From an uncultured Clostridia bacterium (GTDB lineage Bacteria > Bacillota > Clostridia > Oscillospirales > Oscillospiraceae), in NCBI GenBank assembly GCA_945873295.1, contig CAMCCS010000005.1, positions 1 to 41,230 on the forward strand: a DNA stretch of 41,230 bases, in the 5' to 3' direction. Shown here piece by piece: positions 38,801-41,230 of the stretch. Numbering within the stretch: the stretch's first letter is position 1; each line of letters opens with the position of its first letter. The notes under the pieces were generated by a model. It saw nothing but the letters and a program-made list of their open reading frames with translations, was not told the DNA's origin and searched no databases. Both the position numbers and the translations under genes were made by a program.

Positions 38801-41230
38801 CCTGCGGTAAGATCGCCGTAGATGGTCACATCGGCGTTGCCGAACTTCAGCGTAACGGGGTTAAAGTCCTTGCCGATGAGATCGCTGAGAATGTCTTCAC
38901 CGGGGATGAAGCCCTTGTTGAGAATGAGCTGCGCGTTCAGGTCGATGACCTGATCCGCATGAACCTTCTGCTTTTCCGCAATAATAATGTAGACATCTTT
39001 GCATGCTTTGTAGAACCCAAGCTCGATCTCGGAAGTGTTCTCGGGATCCAGATCGTCTTCCACAATCTTTGTTTCAAAAGCGGCCAGCGCCTCGTCCTCG
39101 CCGTAGACGGAGAGGAGAACATTCTTCGCGCTGATGGGCCCGAACACATCAATCTGCTCGCCGATTACCAGAAGATTCAGTCCTTCAGCGTTCAGCCGGT
39201 CGATGCCCAGCTTTCCGCTGATGGGCTCGCTCAGGTCATCGGTGAAGATAATGTTCGAGAAGAGGACGCCGCTCTCGGGCATCACGGTTCCCAAAGTAGC
39301 CAGGTCAAAGTTAATGATTTTATAGGAGACAGTTTCGGGGGCGGAACCGCCTTCCTCTTTCTCTGTCTCGATCTCTCTGTCCTCCACGCTGGGCGTGACC
39401 ACGTAGTTTGTGAAGGACTGGAGTGTATCGCCGCTCTTAAGATCCTCCACCGCTACCGTGCGCTTGTTGAGCAGCGCGTCGGTGAGGGCTTCAATGTACT
39501 GGAAGAGGATTTTAAAGCATTTGGTAAAATCGATATGGAGTGCGTTGTCGGTCAGGTCACCCAGAATGGTGATCTGCGCCAGAGCTTCGATGGTAATTTC
39601 CGTTCCTTCGGTGTTGACGGAAATGCGATTGTCTTCAGGAATGTTGTTGTTGAGTTTGCCGGTCAGGTGCAGACGGTCGAAGCCGGCCTGATCCTTGACC
39701 TGAATGTCGGTGCTGCCCCATGCAGCAAAAGGAGTAGTGGTGTCTACTGTGATCAGGTCGTCGCCCTTGCCGCCGTCGAGGGTGATGCTGCTGACGGGAA
39801 GGGTCTTGCCGTCCAGCTCGCTGGTGACGAAGTCTACCGCAGCCTTCAGGAAGTCCTGTGCGAAGCTGAAGTCACGGCCGCCGCTGATGCTGAGCCTGTC
39901 CTCGCCATCGCCGCCGTCCATTGTGACATTGGCTGCGCCCATGTCCACAGCGAAACCGAACTTATACAGGGCATTGCCATCCGGGTCGGTATTGCCGAGG
40001 AGGGACATGATTACATCGCTGGTGTCAATGAGCTTGATGCTGCCCACATCCTCGCCTTCGCCAAGCTTCACGTCCACGCCAACAGTGGCGGGGTTGCCCT
40101 GAGAGCCGTTGATACCATTTACGAGGATGTCCTTCAAGGTATCAATATAAGGAAGAACATCATTGAACCTGATGTCGGGATTGATGAGGGAAGGCAACTG
40201 GCCGAGGGTATCGATGTGCGCCTGGGTTACCTCCACAGTCGCCGACACATTGGGCTTTCTTCTCACTTCCAAAGTGACCGTGTCATTGCCTGCGCCGCTG
40301 TCCACCAGGATATGGGTCTTATCCGCCTCGGCGCTGCCCGTAATGTCGGATACGCTGAGGTTGATCGTGTCATCCTGCTGTGTGCCGTAGTATTCCACAC
40401 TGCCTGCATGCTTGATGCTGACAGTATCACGGGTGGAGAGGTATAGGCCGGCAAGCAGTGTGTTGAGCCCATCGATGTCGATGTTGATACCGCCCTCCAG
40501 CTTTACATTGCCCTGGGACTCCGCATGGATATCAATGATCTTTCCCTGCTCATCCTCCACAATGGCGTCATGAGCCACGATGCGTATGGTCAGCTCGCCG
40601 CCCTTGGAGGAGCTGTTTTTTACGCCCAGAAGTTCCGTGATAAGGGAGGCCAGAAGATTGTCTTCTCCCTCTTCACTCAGATTCAAACCGCCAAGGTACA
40701 GGCCGTCCTCCACCACGATGGTGGCAACGCAATCTGCATCAGACTGGTCGTCCTTGTACAGGTCACGCAGGTAGGTCAGAGCGTCTGCCATGGCCTCGTT
40801 GATGGCGTTGCCGTTGTTGTCGGCGGAGTTATTGTACTTGACCTCTTTGCTGATCTCATGGATATAGGCGCTGCCCGCGGGAATGGCGTAAGCCTCCACC
40901 TCCACCTGGTCCTCAGGAATAGATGGTTCCGGCTCGGCAGGGTTATCTTCCCCGGCAGCAGTTCTGGGCTGAACGCTGGCAGCAGCAGCGTTCGCCGGAT
41001 CGGCAGCCGCCTCACCGCTCTGAGCGCCGTCACCGGCAGCGGGAGTGGTGTCTGTGCTGTCCGCTGCATCCTCCGAATTGTCGGTCGGTTCGTCGGTATC
41101 CTCCGAGTTGCCGTTCGTATTGCCCGCATCCTCCGAGTTGCCGGACGTATTGCCCGCATCCTCCGAGTTGCCGTTCGTATTGCCCGCATCCTCCGAGTTG
41201 CCGGACGTATTGCCCGCATCCTCTGAGTTG
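14323..41230 (-). CDS. Giant (at least 8,968-codon) adhesin-like beta-repeat protein, N-terminus outside window
   Basis: A single uninterrupted frame runs from the right edge to a stop at 14323-14325. The first in-frame ATG in the window is at 40905, but the frame is open well beyond it, so this is not the true start. Composition is dominated by Ala, Gly, Val, Thr, Ser, Asn and Asp with very few Cys, typical of extracellular beta-helix or filamentous-haemagglutinin-like proteins. Sub-regions are listed separately. The repeating GVGAxxAVxxxxNxAxVG / GxVxVxA pattern matches large FhaB/LktA-type adhesins. Adhesion or biofilm function is an inference from architecture; no enzymatic domain was recognised. 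There is no LPXTG, SLH or cell-wall-binding repeat at the C-terminus, so anchoring or secretion signals must lie in the missing N-terminus or be unusual. No sortase, TpsB or type I export gene lies in the window. Transcript end is probably at 14154-14204. Confidence 0.85.
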   Translation of the reverse strand, partial: NSEDAGNTSGNSEDAGNTNGNSEDAGNTSGNSEDAGNTNGNSEDTDEPTDNSEDAADSTDTTPAAGDGAQSGEAAADPANAAAASVQPRTAAGEDNPAEPEPSIPEDQVEVEAYAIPAGSAYIHEISKEVKYNNSADNNGNAINEAMADALTYLRDLYKDDQSDADCVATIVVEDGLYLGGLNLSEEGEDNLLASLITELLGVKNSSSKGGELTIRIVAHDAIVEDEQGKIIDIHAESQGNVKLEGGINIDIDGLNTLLAGLYLSTRDTVSIKHAGSVEYYGTQQDDTINLSVSDITGSAEADKTHILVDSGAGNDTVTLEVRRKPNVSATVEVTQAHIDTLGQLPSLINPDIRFNDVLPYIDTLKDILVNGINGSQGNPATVGVDVKLGEGEDVGSIKLIDTSDVIMSLLGNTDPDGNALYKFGFAVDMGAANVTMDGGDGEDRLSISGGRDFSFAQDFLKAAVDFVTSELDGKTLPVSSITLDGGKGDDLITVDTTTPFAAWGSTDIQVKDQAGFDRLHLTGKLNNNIPEDNRISVNTEGTEITIEALAQITILGDLTDNALHIDFTKCFKILFQYIEALTDALLNKRTVAVEDLKSGDTLQSFTNYVVTPSVEDREIETEKEEGGSAPETVSYKIINFDLATLGTVMPESGVLFSNIIFTDDLSEPISGKLGIDRLNAEGLNLLVIGEQIDVFGPISAKNVLLSVYGEDEALAAFETKIVEDDLDPENTSEIELGFYKACKDVYIIIAEKQKVHADQVIDLNAQLILNKGFIPGEDILSDLIGKDFNPVTLKFGNADVTIYGDLTAGGCIHARSNVDVTIDAKNELLSPFVPITMAVSSGHSQVTVGKQAHLVSGDSGSNGGQRGQGGILIGASSVNDLVSYTMGGISPFSISLSVVEFDTIAKITDYATMDSAGAVKVLASSIVDSTSYATGKLPNVWNVAPTTGVFVAGNFVFSTTKALINDNAKVLAMNDVVVDAFSDVRASTVSLAIPLNDLPASKQLNPINGFSFVAKMFGIDGALGKALKVLTGSTSISQVLEDATKSTGSEVTNQFVGALGIAYIDNANLAKVDTAKSVSTPAALRVHATASSVSDLRADGSLYRTPSLISVNGPYASLETPPKNAVGAAIAIEVLMHSNEASVSRGTVRAKDLSVRANTLDATSEAVSKAGHTPNQYLTKLGIGGAVTVHVANVYNSATLSKDAGYDIGGGDVEVISTGSGRYTTVADASGKRARQSIKVGGISIPVVPAFQMTAHSAGVGAGIAVEVINIDAIAQIEDGISFGETGLGSLKAEADYKASFYIQAAAGSTGGVSVAPVMALSLSSVNTKAIVGKLDGTVTEMSGDVVVTANTEAVRKLISDAKAVGSRAGVGAAVGLTILDDSAVAELNRSVKAQSVGVAAQSISRVSQNVYASAQGANPSPVISTAAPTDITIQDFGDLLAGKGDPAYATPSESMNQNSVAENINKNNAAALSNTAGHVNSMSGKNGTMTSERASSLASKMPSMQTLEGSVQVAATIAVNVHSNKACAVIADGVTIEATGDVRVTSLEDTDAVIFADSTACDSTIGVGAAAAVNYVEYENKAYVGAKAIKADNLIIRADVLEAENRRSVDEVISELLNYLSSTNTGRDILKKALLDGKENKNSLLDYFTNEQQKQLLDEYIKKYGDDEQLSDAQKVENMIFEIMLSDLKGDPLGTVSAGAVALAESLLQDLADLLFDPSFLVEALLKDQTAISRIRQELEEKKMVATVSMDLLLEAAITELTAKYGNPSELENIGNRISTSAVSGTGAANVGVAGSFALTILNADAQAILSGLEAPSTQDKVELTGILEMYAQSANKVYTTASSSAADNGLPVKNKIGSQLSGKRVGVGASFAMADVDAKAEASVGMNRTVSAGALSVESIVHNDIDTVSVAGQDPIGRQQSFPDYQTPAVGQPLPANQTSTKDIAVDASVALNIVKNTVTAAVNEGAVLTLNGGNIITTARVTTNDKGETVSEKANLYLHARQRGQTYATSSGFASGETAAVGGSVAVNLATSDVSADLDGEGDIRGRVIVDAETLNEDEAQAFALSYGASLDRYFEKIRTFLSIANFTDNPSTGIISNKVMGKFNDVSASKYGAAASGMGNSPLMTMVLSVLGLNLPADPTMDNQTANNALQEAGARLQDLPRFPGTTVNIAAAVGVNVTAHRANARISGSFTAQSIDARVENGANYRAYATGASVAKSINPFVNANVLSMGVAVSVNHNEADVKLAGNLSATDGVAANAILRQNLDGRFAGLLAAQSLAGAVGSKGSGVGLAGAVSVVKTYGKSSAQILDGAVINGGDVVVKAVEKSKIAVRAGGISAGSSTVGIGASFALVYDENENLAKIGKGVKVTANSLEIKAEKQAVTVDDYQFPFDLKNLFTVSDGSMDQTSPDNKGLIHLNISDGTGDTNGNEENNSIEVNLSTEMLMRAVDMLNYLASVNYYIESIAGTIDAGLDAKAAVAGAFSMLFAHNATSAEIDESAIIVLDGGKATVEAKSGVNSRIIGGSLAATSAAGVGVNIAGFDDRSKVNASVGENTSITAGDDISVSAEAKNDVLAVTVAGVLSVPAEQSTAAIGGTLDIILTGNNVNASVGDGAKLNSEKGSVSVLAKNLSDLILFSTSVNVAGKGPAAGGTFAAAVSGNDTYATVGDRAVIRGAKDVTVKAESEENLINVLASASAAATDQVGAAGIIGVLVSESNTEASVGDNAVVEAKSGAVHVLAQGDVKQIVTMAALALSGTKPAADATINVGVFEQTVAARVGSGTTLTAGGNVNVLASGSNQTVLVTFGGALSSTSVTIAGTIPVVISQSSFITEIGDDCVVCAGDSIAIASDAWIGICNAAGNLSMSIGGSASVGATVSTVVVQNQILTTVGNNVTLRACAAGNGGVKLPNREDKRRGVIVSANAGTQLVMASVSGSVAGGNVSVSGVVNTLVIKNTVKATVGGNGVIEAGFSEEDAQEASGDDAEAAIESSDETHIYNLAGEISVSGTAGVGTTVVTMVYDKTMEASVGAGGKLRASGSVKAAAASSDDVYLLALSFAGSGTAAVGVSTSALAFENDLFASLGGSVTAGGNVDVTAKSTTDLFNVAASVVGGGTAAVAPVAVVTWFDGSTVAEFGEGAVIETDGDVTLSADSMEFITSDASGVSASGTASVSGTVDIIISDQVTRAQAQKNVSITAKKLDITAMDDSQILATALTGAFSGAAGVSVTAVVSVLHNTVTAGMVGGETADKNVVAVDGSVNVQADAKRDVLSYAASAAVSGGAGVSTTIMVTVAGGKLSQDSSDALSTGFDPDSFVNDAFSASGSYTEGYRMDALAGKLEGDGVKQSDIQLGDDKGNFDAESGYVSEDFNKSEAATADNANRGENFEVNENNNEDLTEAAAIAAAKYDPKSAVSAVIGGGISITAGGDISVLSGEVVSSDMLAGSFAGGIAGVGPALAANVVYSNVIAGVNEDTSLSAGGKIQIEATSGTVEKKEDSDADEQKRNDGISSLVKDNDGKTNKLDLTSRTIRSVAVVGAGGVAGVSVSGSVVILGNNTIAYLKGNVRKATDLNVTASSDYSSILCVTGAVSGGVAAVTSSFAVIYHEGRVDAYIDENAVISGVGTIAVSTNSDTDATAASAAISGGVAAVNAGVAVVESRMEMNTYIGKNVPIGSELQKLTVTGTSNTEANAWLMNVSGGVVSTGVAGAVTIVSPKVYTYIGVAPGSDEAASQTGKIDAKNAVIQVSNEVTSSSAPLILSANGGIAGVGVNVLLSFNDTDAVAGILRKNITASSIDVNAKMDAQAQTIFSGANAGGLAVGASVSYARLGSKNSAILDATGVTVAAGSVSVTAGKEGETNTAKVESLSVSNNVGAFTGSMNVAIADNCSANIARILGNASTLLTANSALLVQAVGEATAEASVAGVSLGLEKNIAASVAVAVLRGTQEATVQGGRIITGTLTAQSLLNVSGGDSAKASLLTGGGGMENVRANVAVAYGRSRSVAGVAPDSLKVNGMVVNGSKVSGSVKVHSDGTADTLADISNQDFAAISAGLMTGYSYAQGVFEAYLGLDEGDSLTSDSVSVKTTYTANATTRLTPSVGGVEGALASIKANVAVSNASTNSSAKIYGGGTITAGTVTVRAAGRALSNAIINTPAFTGTSASVAVNLAVALLDASNQAQLNGVTIHGANVNVSAALNMAEDGSAKESAVAALSNSAPANVTLTLYGGKSNVAVARNNSRNEASMTGASVNAASKTVTVDSKASSIVRPYVKMDDLTLGYVAVGLTVLKAEANGTFKAFIDTTDATINAKSVDVTNTYTAKAEAKTTPAVGGFSSNITIGSLDTNVALASVGTVAEAAIKGSGKVITSGDVNVKAIGTALAYAGVAKTSVSISGIKIAANVLTAELKAHQSAYIQGTTVNAENVTVLSELNKGRTDGATAELSRVTSGSFSATLVGATSNTATANADATSRSFTNGASIDVGVGVGTVAITSDATSLALAQVVLPASVALASIGVNVVNANANGTFQAYANGSTGSIKAGTVNIKSTYTSKANASTGNSASVSAVSGQANEASAVSGTNAGAGVNLENTDGAGDGEGDLPLSIQATTVSVLADGTATALSNVGKQSNISLKNAVVSLLTAKVTALQKAQLNRVNVVAGTVTVESQFNNGEAQGAVAVLGSATTGFNVKISASEYSAEVNVLKAEMAGTSMASVTGADITATGAVAILSDAKSYAKAYTEETIAYLGLVNVGAVSVDAKANGIFAAKVSGSTIDAETLNVRSNFTATAEATAEQPKVSVVFTSGQVNLADADAGASNCAAITGSDITTTGTIGNSSDGIRVIGDGTATAFATIYAPKVSITGGSVLVSNVKAIVSAKQNAYISGGSVKAKNNTNITAWLNDNDKQGAVAKLEAANVDVSGGSIIANTADAEVKAENSAYVSGTSFGSASDYSGNLNILSNAKSYALASYTNSAYTVNGANLGIMVMNAKANGTFKAYLDSTGADVYVKNISIKLQYQSNSKAESTQPDKGFSLSGVETATNQAIATSGTTASGGVTGSGNVYTDKLDIQVDGSGSSAYADVNGKAVDVSGVTLGVNYAQANLSMVQKAYVEGSGTVTIRDTGNDVNVKSLMDNTASTSELGSNGAKKGRVNVSLVNGNAQWADANASMHNSAVIQGNVRIHTGKAVNVLAQTNALKVTARSEASGTSASLVAMDVVLTHAKIEGMSTEAAIDGNAQIQAGSVSIKAYGGTSGKATQLISKAEVPTTSFSGVNSKLVRVYATVKSNTTRVGVGSKAVITTTGDVTIYGETNTKMEAHTNKSTTVALAEVGRYEFYDTVNEQSTNAYLNGKVFAGNNLLVEAKDKVEADSWLNSTSIGAVTNGKNKVEMKVTQKSTVTIGANADAEARNNVTLKANAYVDLHGIVNTTSVSLGEKSKATIDLEWTRTQNITIGEKARLSARYGNLSILSGDSTKPYMNADLDMDGGGFILAGSGPEAYVTQTSTTTVDVMEGARVTALFGNLTIKTLDSTKAEANANRDMVGFKGSNRSKAVAYIYATSDITLGKDGSTTDEQAYINGRVTTIMSDIIQQLMVHAESKTISAGSETTAIAWIWDMANRQTVKVSNAFLGGIDELNVTVQTSEMDNEASAKAYIAGATGSATAISHVWINEADSWDQIVVEENADIAGEKVTFLASSPAVFDNNVVTSTASARADTATKWIVKIFTFGLKDDGSEIAKALLNLEVKSSMDLRGRFHLGGGAAGSFVDIDEKGVIHYSGLDKDIQSAGSVSNGTINLNKLYNDDRGSLTAKAQYADGTASEDSKEFYVSTKVNITVYDGSFLPNVVIRNRSGMNLVLDTITVDNGKQPRPLLRVSGTNSSLTTTYAYEIPKLSILSHQGGDVTFAGHNGAIALDQDVSEGIVTIRMNLDTLEEGKEITSGALTTATGTRIWANNLIVAGAHTIGTKDNRFQVNITELAAIDHESFQDQPERDTYVSMTADSDIYGQVRHVLISSTKKDGSEIAVNNPTLSVGDVLSANGNVDLVLDAPGKVVTDFVDNTDMDVTKPGTGDNLVHVGTVTENTVILDQDGKETDYVLTPDGTIIHRNQDTYLSMSDYLLYQADGDRFYLLPNNLMLRVNSSGVIQSAQGGTEGVDYDFSDVSFRLSGGALKSITYMDGDRVSKSIDFTSGKVTMNIGTAGGTIYLTRDENQLAWTLPDGTHIYLKNAFINTEAGEGEDPEVSPIHWKDDLYLLEKVETGRTVYHVVKLTPNDDGSYTGYLYEVTFLDMGSTTTITTIQTAKEAEEAAKAALDKWSQGATDTSVSKIAAEVATAIQAVLSKDWQVRVTASLQRVALLKYNVVLSATVSSTSTDTQNVPTIPALTRKVSPQIPLAPTDTPASSNTLPGTKSMPMTQGVNFAVNDLGKRSGNIQVSQDGKITSIQNGDFTFQVQYISALDAYVAVQESSLNPWYKARYEELKDKYFRVEAVGSEYKVTEFHFADTAKGTGLISGSNLNGGYKKVEGGYLFVDNASDNEGIFFALNKAVAFKNGNYYYVNISYARDENGQVDDDLTKATLMYGPRMEQAKDIFGQPMYERLWFQYKDPSDGKTKTFLSDGMDDEYQKVLKKLKQADGYSEEEAGEGSEDKTYPYLDSLQPVGLVYTDGKLDYTKSRLVYDDKNSNRIYTAAGEAQAMENGQYVYVDASGNRFTHAKKYDDLMADSNALSEVVQKYGYQFFAYYNYPIGTVTIAPAGDNGMNVTYMPFASGTISFALPQETGTGYGVIDQYTRVILTDSDDSGLPKGSILYLDENGHVVTVRTPDGMVRFYEQGSYLGAANEIYSEADASSNQVLLTKGAEFLVHQAATDIYMAPHSILSSGSAAEPNGMYFTSDYFAKAGSTLVKLNLGDVNTLDDTYLQNTLKLMYPNDTVKNRFNGASIGAVTDAGGKVYMYVLEKGDESMILLPDGTWYASDGEAGVLKSTETIHLVPTEDPTKVVMEETLQGESITIIFGGENTSLNDKDNIVADSYTNVITNNLKIIATDNGNIFEEKDPLVLKPFSGDTTNIQIIGSTATSGAYDGEAYAKTLLEANVNLHDTHVGKNGNIDLEIYKGDTGLENVIVEDGGELTVDVVSGGNVSMENVSVLGNGQGSEGKLTVSTKEGNVSIGRDNGQDTQDINISGVVDVTTGKGSISLTDANVSGRLGIISNGAGSITVTDVDVSGTANLKTNGDGAITIDDLNVKDNANTTITTNGKGNISITDSTVSGHAVISNNKNLEGSVTGKGSGNVEMDNVTIDGTADVSTGEGDMSLTNGNISGTASIESRGDGAITMQNVDISGQLTMTNDGTGAVEMDEIDVSGTATVSTGEGNLSLTNSDISGTASVTSDGDGSITMQTVNVSGELTMTNKGVGAVDMDNVNIGGEATVSTDNGDVDMDVISVAQGGRLDLNTGSGSVSMGENGTASDNAIIIDGTVEITSGTGKIHMNRVDVNQTGKLAIDTGKAGGNDNDVIVDAVYVDGLMTITTTGDPAQGSEPGSDLLMKDADSKLILGENFKETKNTENGEEMFFDIGGNIGTPGCYFKVSYVGEDEKPSLTLNIRNVNDMFLTQLTDIPTEIENGEDTGVLEGDTVKTEHDECISDLGEKEVQVLIPDQTPEELAKQLAGNLAEEKLLQLMDGKLSGTAVKDILVLSEESIAEALTGMTSLQMEQLWNTVIGENSAPVLEEKLTDVAAMREKLNAEGTDTSRLSDEKVQQAYESYYQQKRSVYQEQLSNAVLDTLNEDDSLTGTKISALLGLSGVDAPMEAVLAGVIGGEKIKVDQNGDPIQTVDDSGAPLYLDAQGNLTTDAEDAEGNPNAPVYETEPLLDDEKDLFKAYWESLTDAQKQALVENAYEALVGKYPPVEDQTVKPRDLVLVIGTSTGESYLLNVGDITIQQSSGTFTAGEVVSTHGDVTITAPSIEGVAVEAKAAITDAYVQQMYKDKYVGEKTENGTTTYGTDSNVYAENHSYTATEGGIGAVTELTTEQRSWKEDVIANIMGEEPLPGADAYDPENVGSWDILRNENGEIEMNFVASFNGIRDIDLLTETTLNASAVGDIAITELTGNQMVNNVTSTAGSVTLKAPDGEMKIQHVTAVGSADLAAQGSILDNREDGDTKLNVDAGSGSITSATGSIGADPDHRIDVSIGNHLTTDSFGDTNLNAVGSLNLTADTTEGILHVDGTGDLTIDNTDGDMNLGATQAAGDVSITAQGGLVLGDKLGRPTQVKGNSISVTAGNGDVGTAEAPLLVDTNPDENGNPGVLNAAANNGDVFITEITGDMTIGSITSTGKENSVNLKIEDGSIVESDKGNNDLIKDAVEAAIEAAKAQAKAEALEDQKQVLDNYVNTLDSVKQELQDALDNRNTAKTDLDQAQADEAAAKQLLEDAKAELENLKKAENPDPEAIQAQQDKVDSAQSDYESAKAETQNKQDALIDAEKQLQSAVDSAGDKTYGTVPGLKEAASAEEALKALEQEQQIRKNELHDLTDALNQALQDAADKQAEAIDKEQNASSTGITADGDVNLEANSSSGSVSFGEPDNALGITAGGITHISTGEGTVMDSVDIESGGDVTIDSIVAEGEVNIAAKGNIKGSEDRGTVDITAPSGSLKSLRGDIGTQEDPLKTALDRVNAFGDNIYLDNTKDLIIDSIIADGDPDQDGGNVHLTVDGDVIDGDAPVKPDGIDMIGGDIQIDASGDIGTKDDPLEVESDEFGATGGNIHISSEGDVKVDKIVGEDVSISSGGKVTDKDDKDAIIADNLGIDAGVVGEENNPLNVNVSGKLDIHAKFGYINLVNSYQALVYRTLIHEPTGIRVSGYISRNAELFVTDRCEHENCIICKYLEKLPTSIVLARYHITMTGYYYGMLYVQIPVDEKFEGQILTIAYCDDGKLVTIQVEVKDGFVSFFVDRLHTFVILDGQYHAVTEGGHQMLASDETGEIVSVDGLFSD
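14820..15630 (-). other. C-terminal beta segment B with GDIGTxxDPL motifs
   Basis: The solenoid resumes after the coiled coil with GDVNLEANSSSGSVSFG, GDVTIDSIVAEGEVNIAA and GNIHISSEGDVKVDKI. Three motif copies follow: GDIGTQEDPL (15295-15324), GDIGTKDDPL (15049-15078) and GVVGEENNPL (14845-14874). Each is followed by a short polar/hydrophobic strand, as in segment A. Confidence 0.65.
15634..16222 (-). other. Long coiled coil in the giant protein
   Basis: About 196 residues with almost only Ala, Glu, Asp, Lys, Gln and Leu in a heptad-like pattern: AVEAAIEAAKAQAKAEALED, TAKTDLDQAQADEAAAKQLL and ALIDAEKQLQSAVDSA. Two breaks are visible: ENPDPEAIQ, and a short non-helical GDKTYGTVPG before the last helical part. 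It divides the C-terminal beta repeats and could act as a rigid spacer or oligomerisation element. Confidence 0.85.
16230..17475 (-). other. C-terminal beta segment A with GxIGxxxxPL-type motifs
   Basis: Short strand repeats such as GDVTITAPS, GDIAITELTGNQMVNNV, GSVTLKAPDG and GDVSITAQGGLVLG suggest another solenoid. Two copies of a recurrent motif are present: GSIGADPDHR (16729-16758) and GDVGTAEAPLL (16411-16443). An earlier related copy, TIGTKDNRFQV, lies at about 23340-23370. Confidence 0.6.
17480..18390 (-). other. Helical segment of the giant protein
   Basis: About 300 residues rich in Leu, Glu, Gln and Lys with repeated helix-turn patterns: TPEELAKQLAGNLAEEKLLQ, LTGMTSLQMEQLWNTVIGE, YESYYQQKRSVYQEQLS and LTDAQKQALVENAYEALVG. 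It separates the beta-helix from the C-terminal beta segments. No known domain was recognised. Confidence 0.6.
18690..19900 (-). repeat. Predicted right-handed beta-helix of 20-21-residue coils
   Basis: About fifteen coils follow the pattern x-[TS]-x-G-x-G-x-[IVM]-x-[ML]-x-[ND]-x-[VI]-[SD]-G-x-[AL], for example ASIESRGDGAITMQNVDISG and LTMTNDGTGAVEMDEIDVSG. Three coils form a 62-residue super-repeat: 19183-19368 and 18997-19182 (186 bp each) are adjacent copies, and a partial third begins at 18996. The regular coil length and the inward-facing Ile/Val/Met pattern are typical of a parallel beta-helix. Confidence 0.8.
20050..22400 (-). other. Non-repetitive, aromatic-rich segment of the giant protein
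   Basis: This segment breaks with the rest of the protein: it is rich in Tyr, Phe, Trp, Lys and Met and lacks the Ala/Gly/Val strand repeats. Examples are NPWYKARYEELKDKYFRVE, YERLWFQYKDPSDGKTKTF and YGYQFFAYYNYPIGTVTI. It begins after a Thr/Pro/Ser-rich linker (about 22010-22150). It is likely a globular domain or several small beta domains, and a candidate ligand-binding part. No family was recognised. Confidence 0.6.
25500..29061 (-). repeat. Five to six ~231-residue tandem repeats in the giant protein
   Basis: The anchor motif ANG[TI]F[KQA]A recurs with its Phe codon at about 29044 (as QGVFEAYL), 28351, 27661, 26950 and 26260. A diverged sixth copy lies near 25566. Spacings are 693, 690, 711, 690 and about 694 bp. 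Each repeat appears to contain four sub-modules: the anchor strand block, a T-P-x-V-G-x block, an A-x-x-x-Q-x-A-Y-[IV]-x-G block and an acidic, Ser/Asn-rich block ending in a V-x-[IV]-x-S-[DN]-A strand. Copies are diverged at sequence level, so the duplications are old. Confidence 0.75.
31015..31345 (-). other. Acidic Asn/Asp/Ser-rich insertion in the beta array
   Basis: Encodes a charged, low-hydrophobicity loop containing LSTGFDPDSFVNDAF, GDDKGNFDAESGYVSEDF and FEVNENNNEDLTEAAA. Similar shorter acidic inserts occur at about 32225-32320 (EEDAQEASGDDAEAAIESS), 30650-30765 (KKEDSDADEQKRNDG) and 33900-34060 (GTGDTNGNEENNSIEVN). They look like surface loops between strands of the solenoid. Confidence 0.55.
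35905..36425 (-). other. Helical insertion in the beta array
   Basis: About 173 residues rich in Leu, Glu, Lys and Gln, with many predicted helices: RRSVDEVISELLNYLSS, SLLDYFTNEQQKQLLDEYIK, LLQDLADLLFDPSFLVEALL and ISRIRQELEEKKMVATV. It differs sharply in composition from the Ala/Gly/Thr-rich beta modules on both sides, which look continuous across it. It is probably a globular helical domain protruding from the solenoid; no family was recognised. Confidence 0.6.
39742..40395 (-). other. RTX-like calcium-motif region of the giant protein
   Basis: Four sequences resemble half or whole RTX nonapeptides (GGxGxDxUx): GTQQDDTINLSV (about 40345-40380), DSGAGNDTVTLEV (about 40266-40305), DGGDGEDRLSISGG (about 39881-39921) and DGGKGDDLITVD (about 39742-39780). 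They are spaced rather than tandem, so a classic calcium beta-roll is not certain. Calcium-stabilised folding outside the cell is the likely meaning (inference). Confidence 0.55.
41071..41230 (-). repeat. 30-bp tandem repeats (60-bp higher-order unit) in the giant gene
   Basis: Units of 30 bp encode NSEDAGNTSG or NSEDAGNTNG, which alternate. The 60-bp pairs 41101-41160 and 41161-41220 are identical. A fifth unit begins at the window edge with one base change, and a diverged unit lies at 41071-41100. The encoded stretch is an acidic Asn/Ser/Gly linker, continuing into an Ala/Pro/Glu-rich stretch to about 40915. Exact duplication suggests recent expansion and possible copy-number variation. The array continues off the edge. 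Confidence 0.95.

Noticed and set aside
40776..41219. Minus-strand Arg-rich 147-codon frame at the right edge
   Set aside because: It is an alternative frame of the 30-bp tandem repeat, whose length divisible by three keeps several frames open.
41071..41230. 30-bp direct repeats considered as a CRISPR array
   Set aside because: The units are contiguous with no spacers and lie in frame inside a coding sequence.
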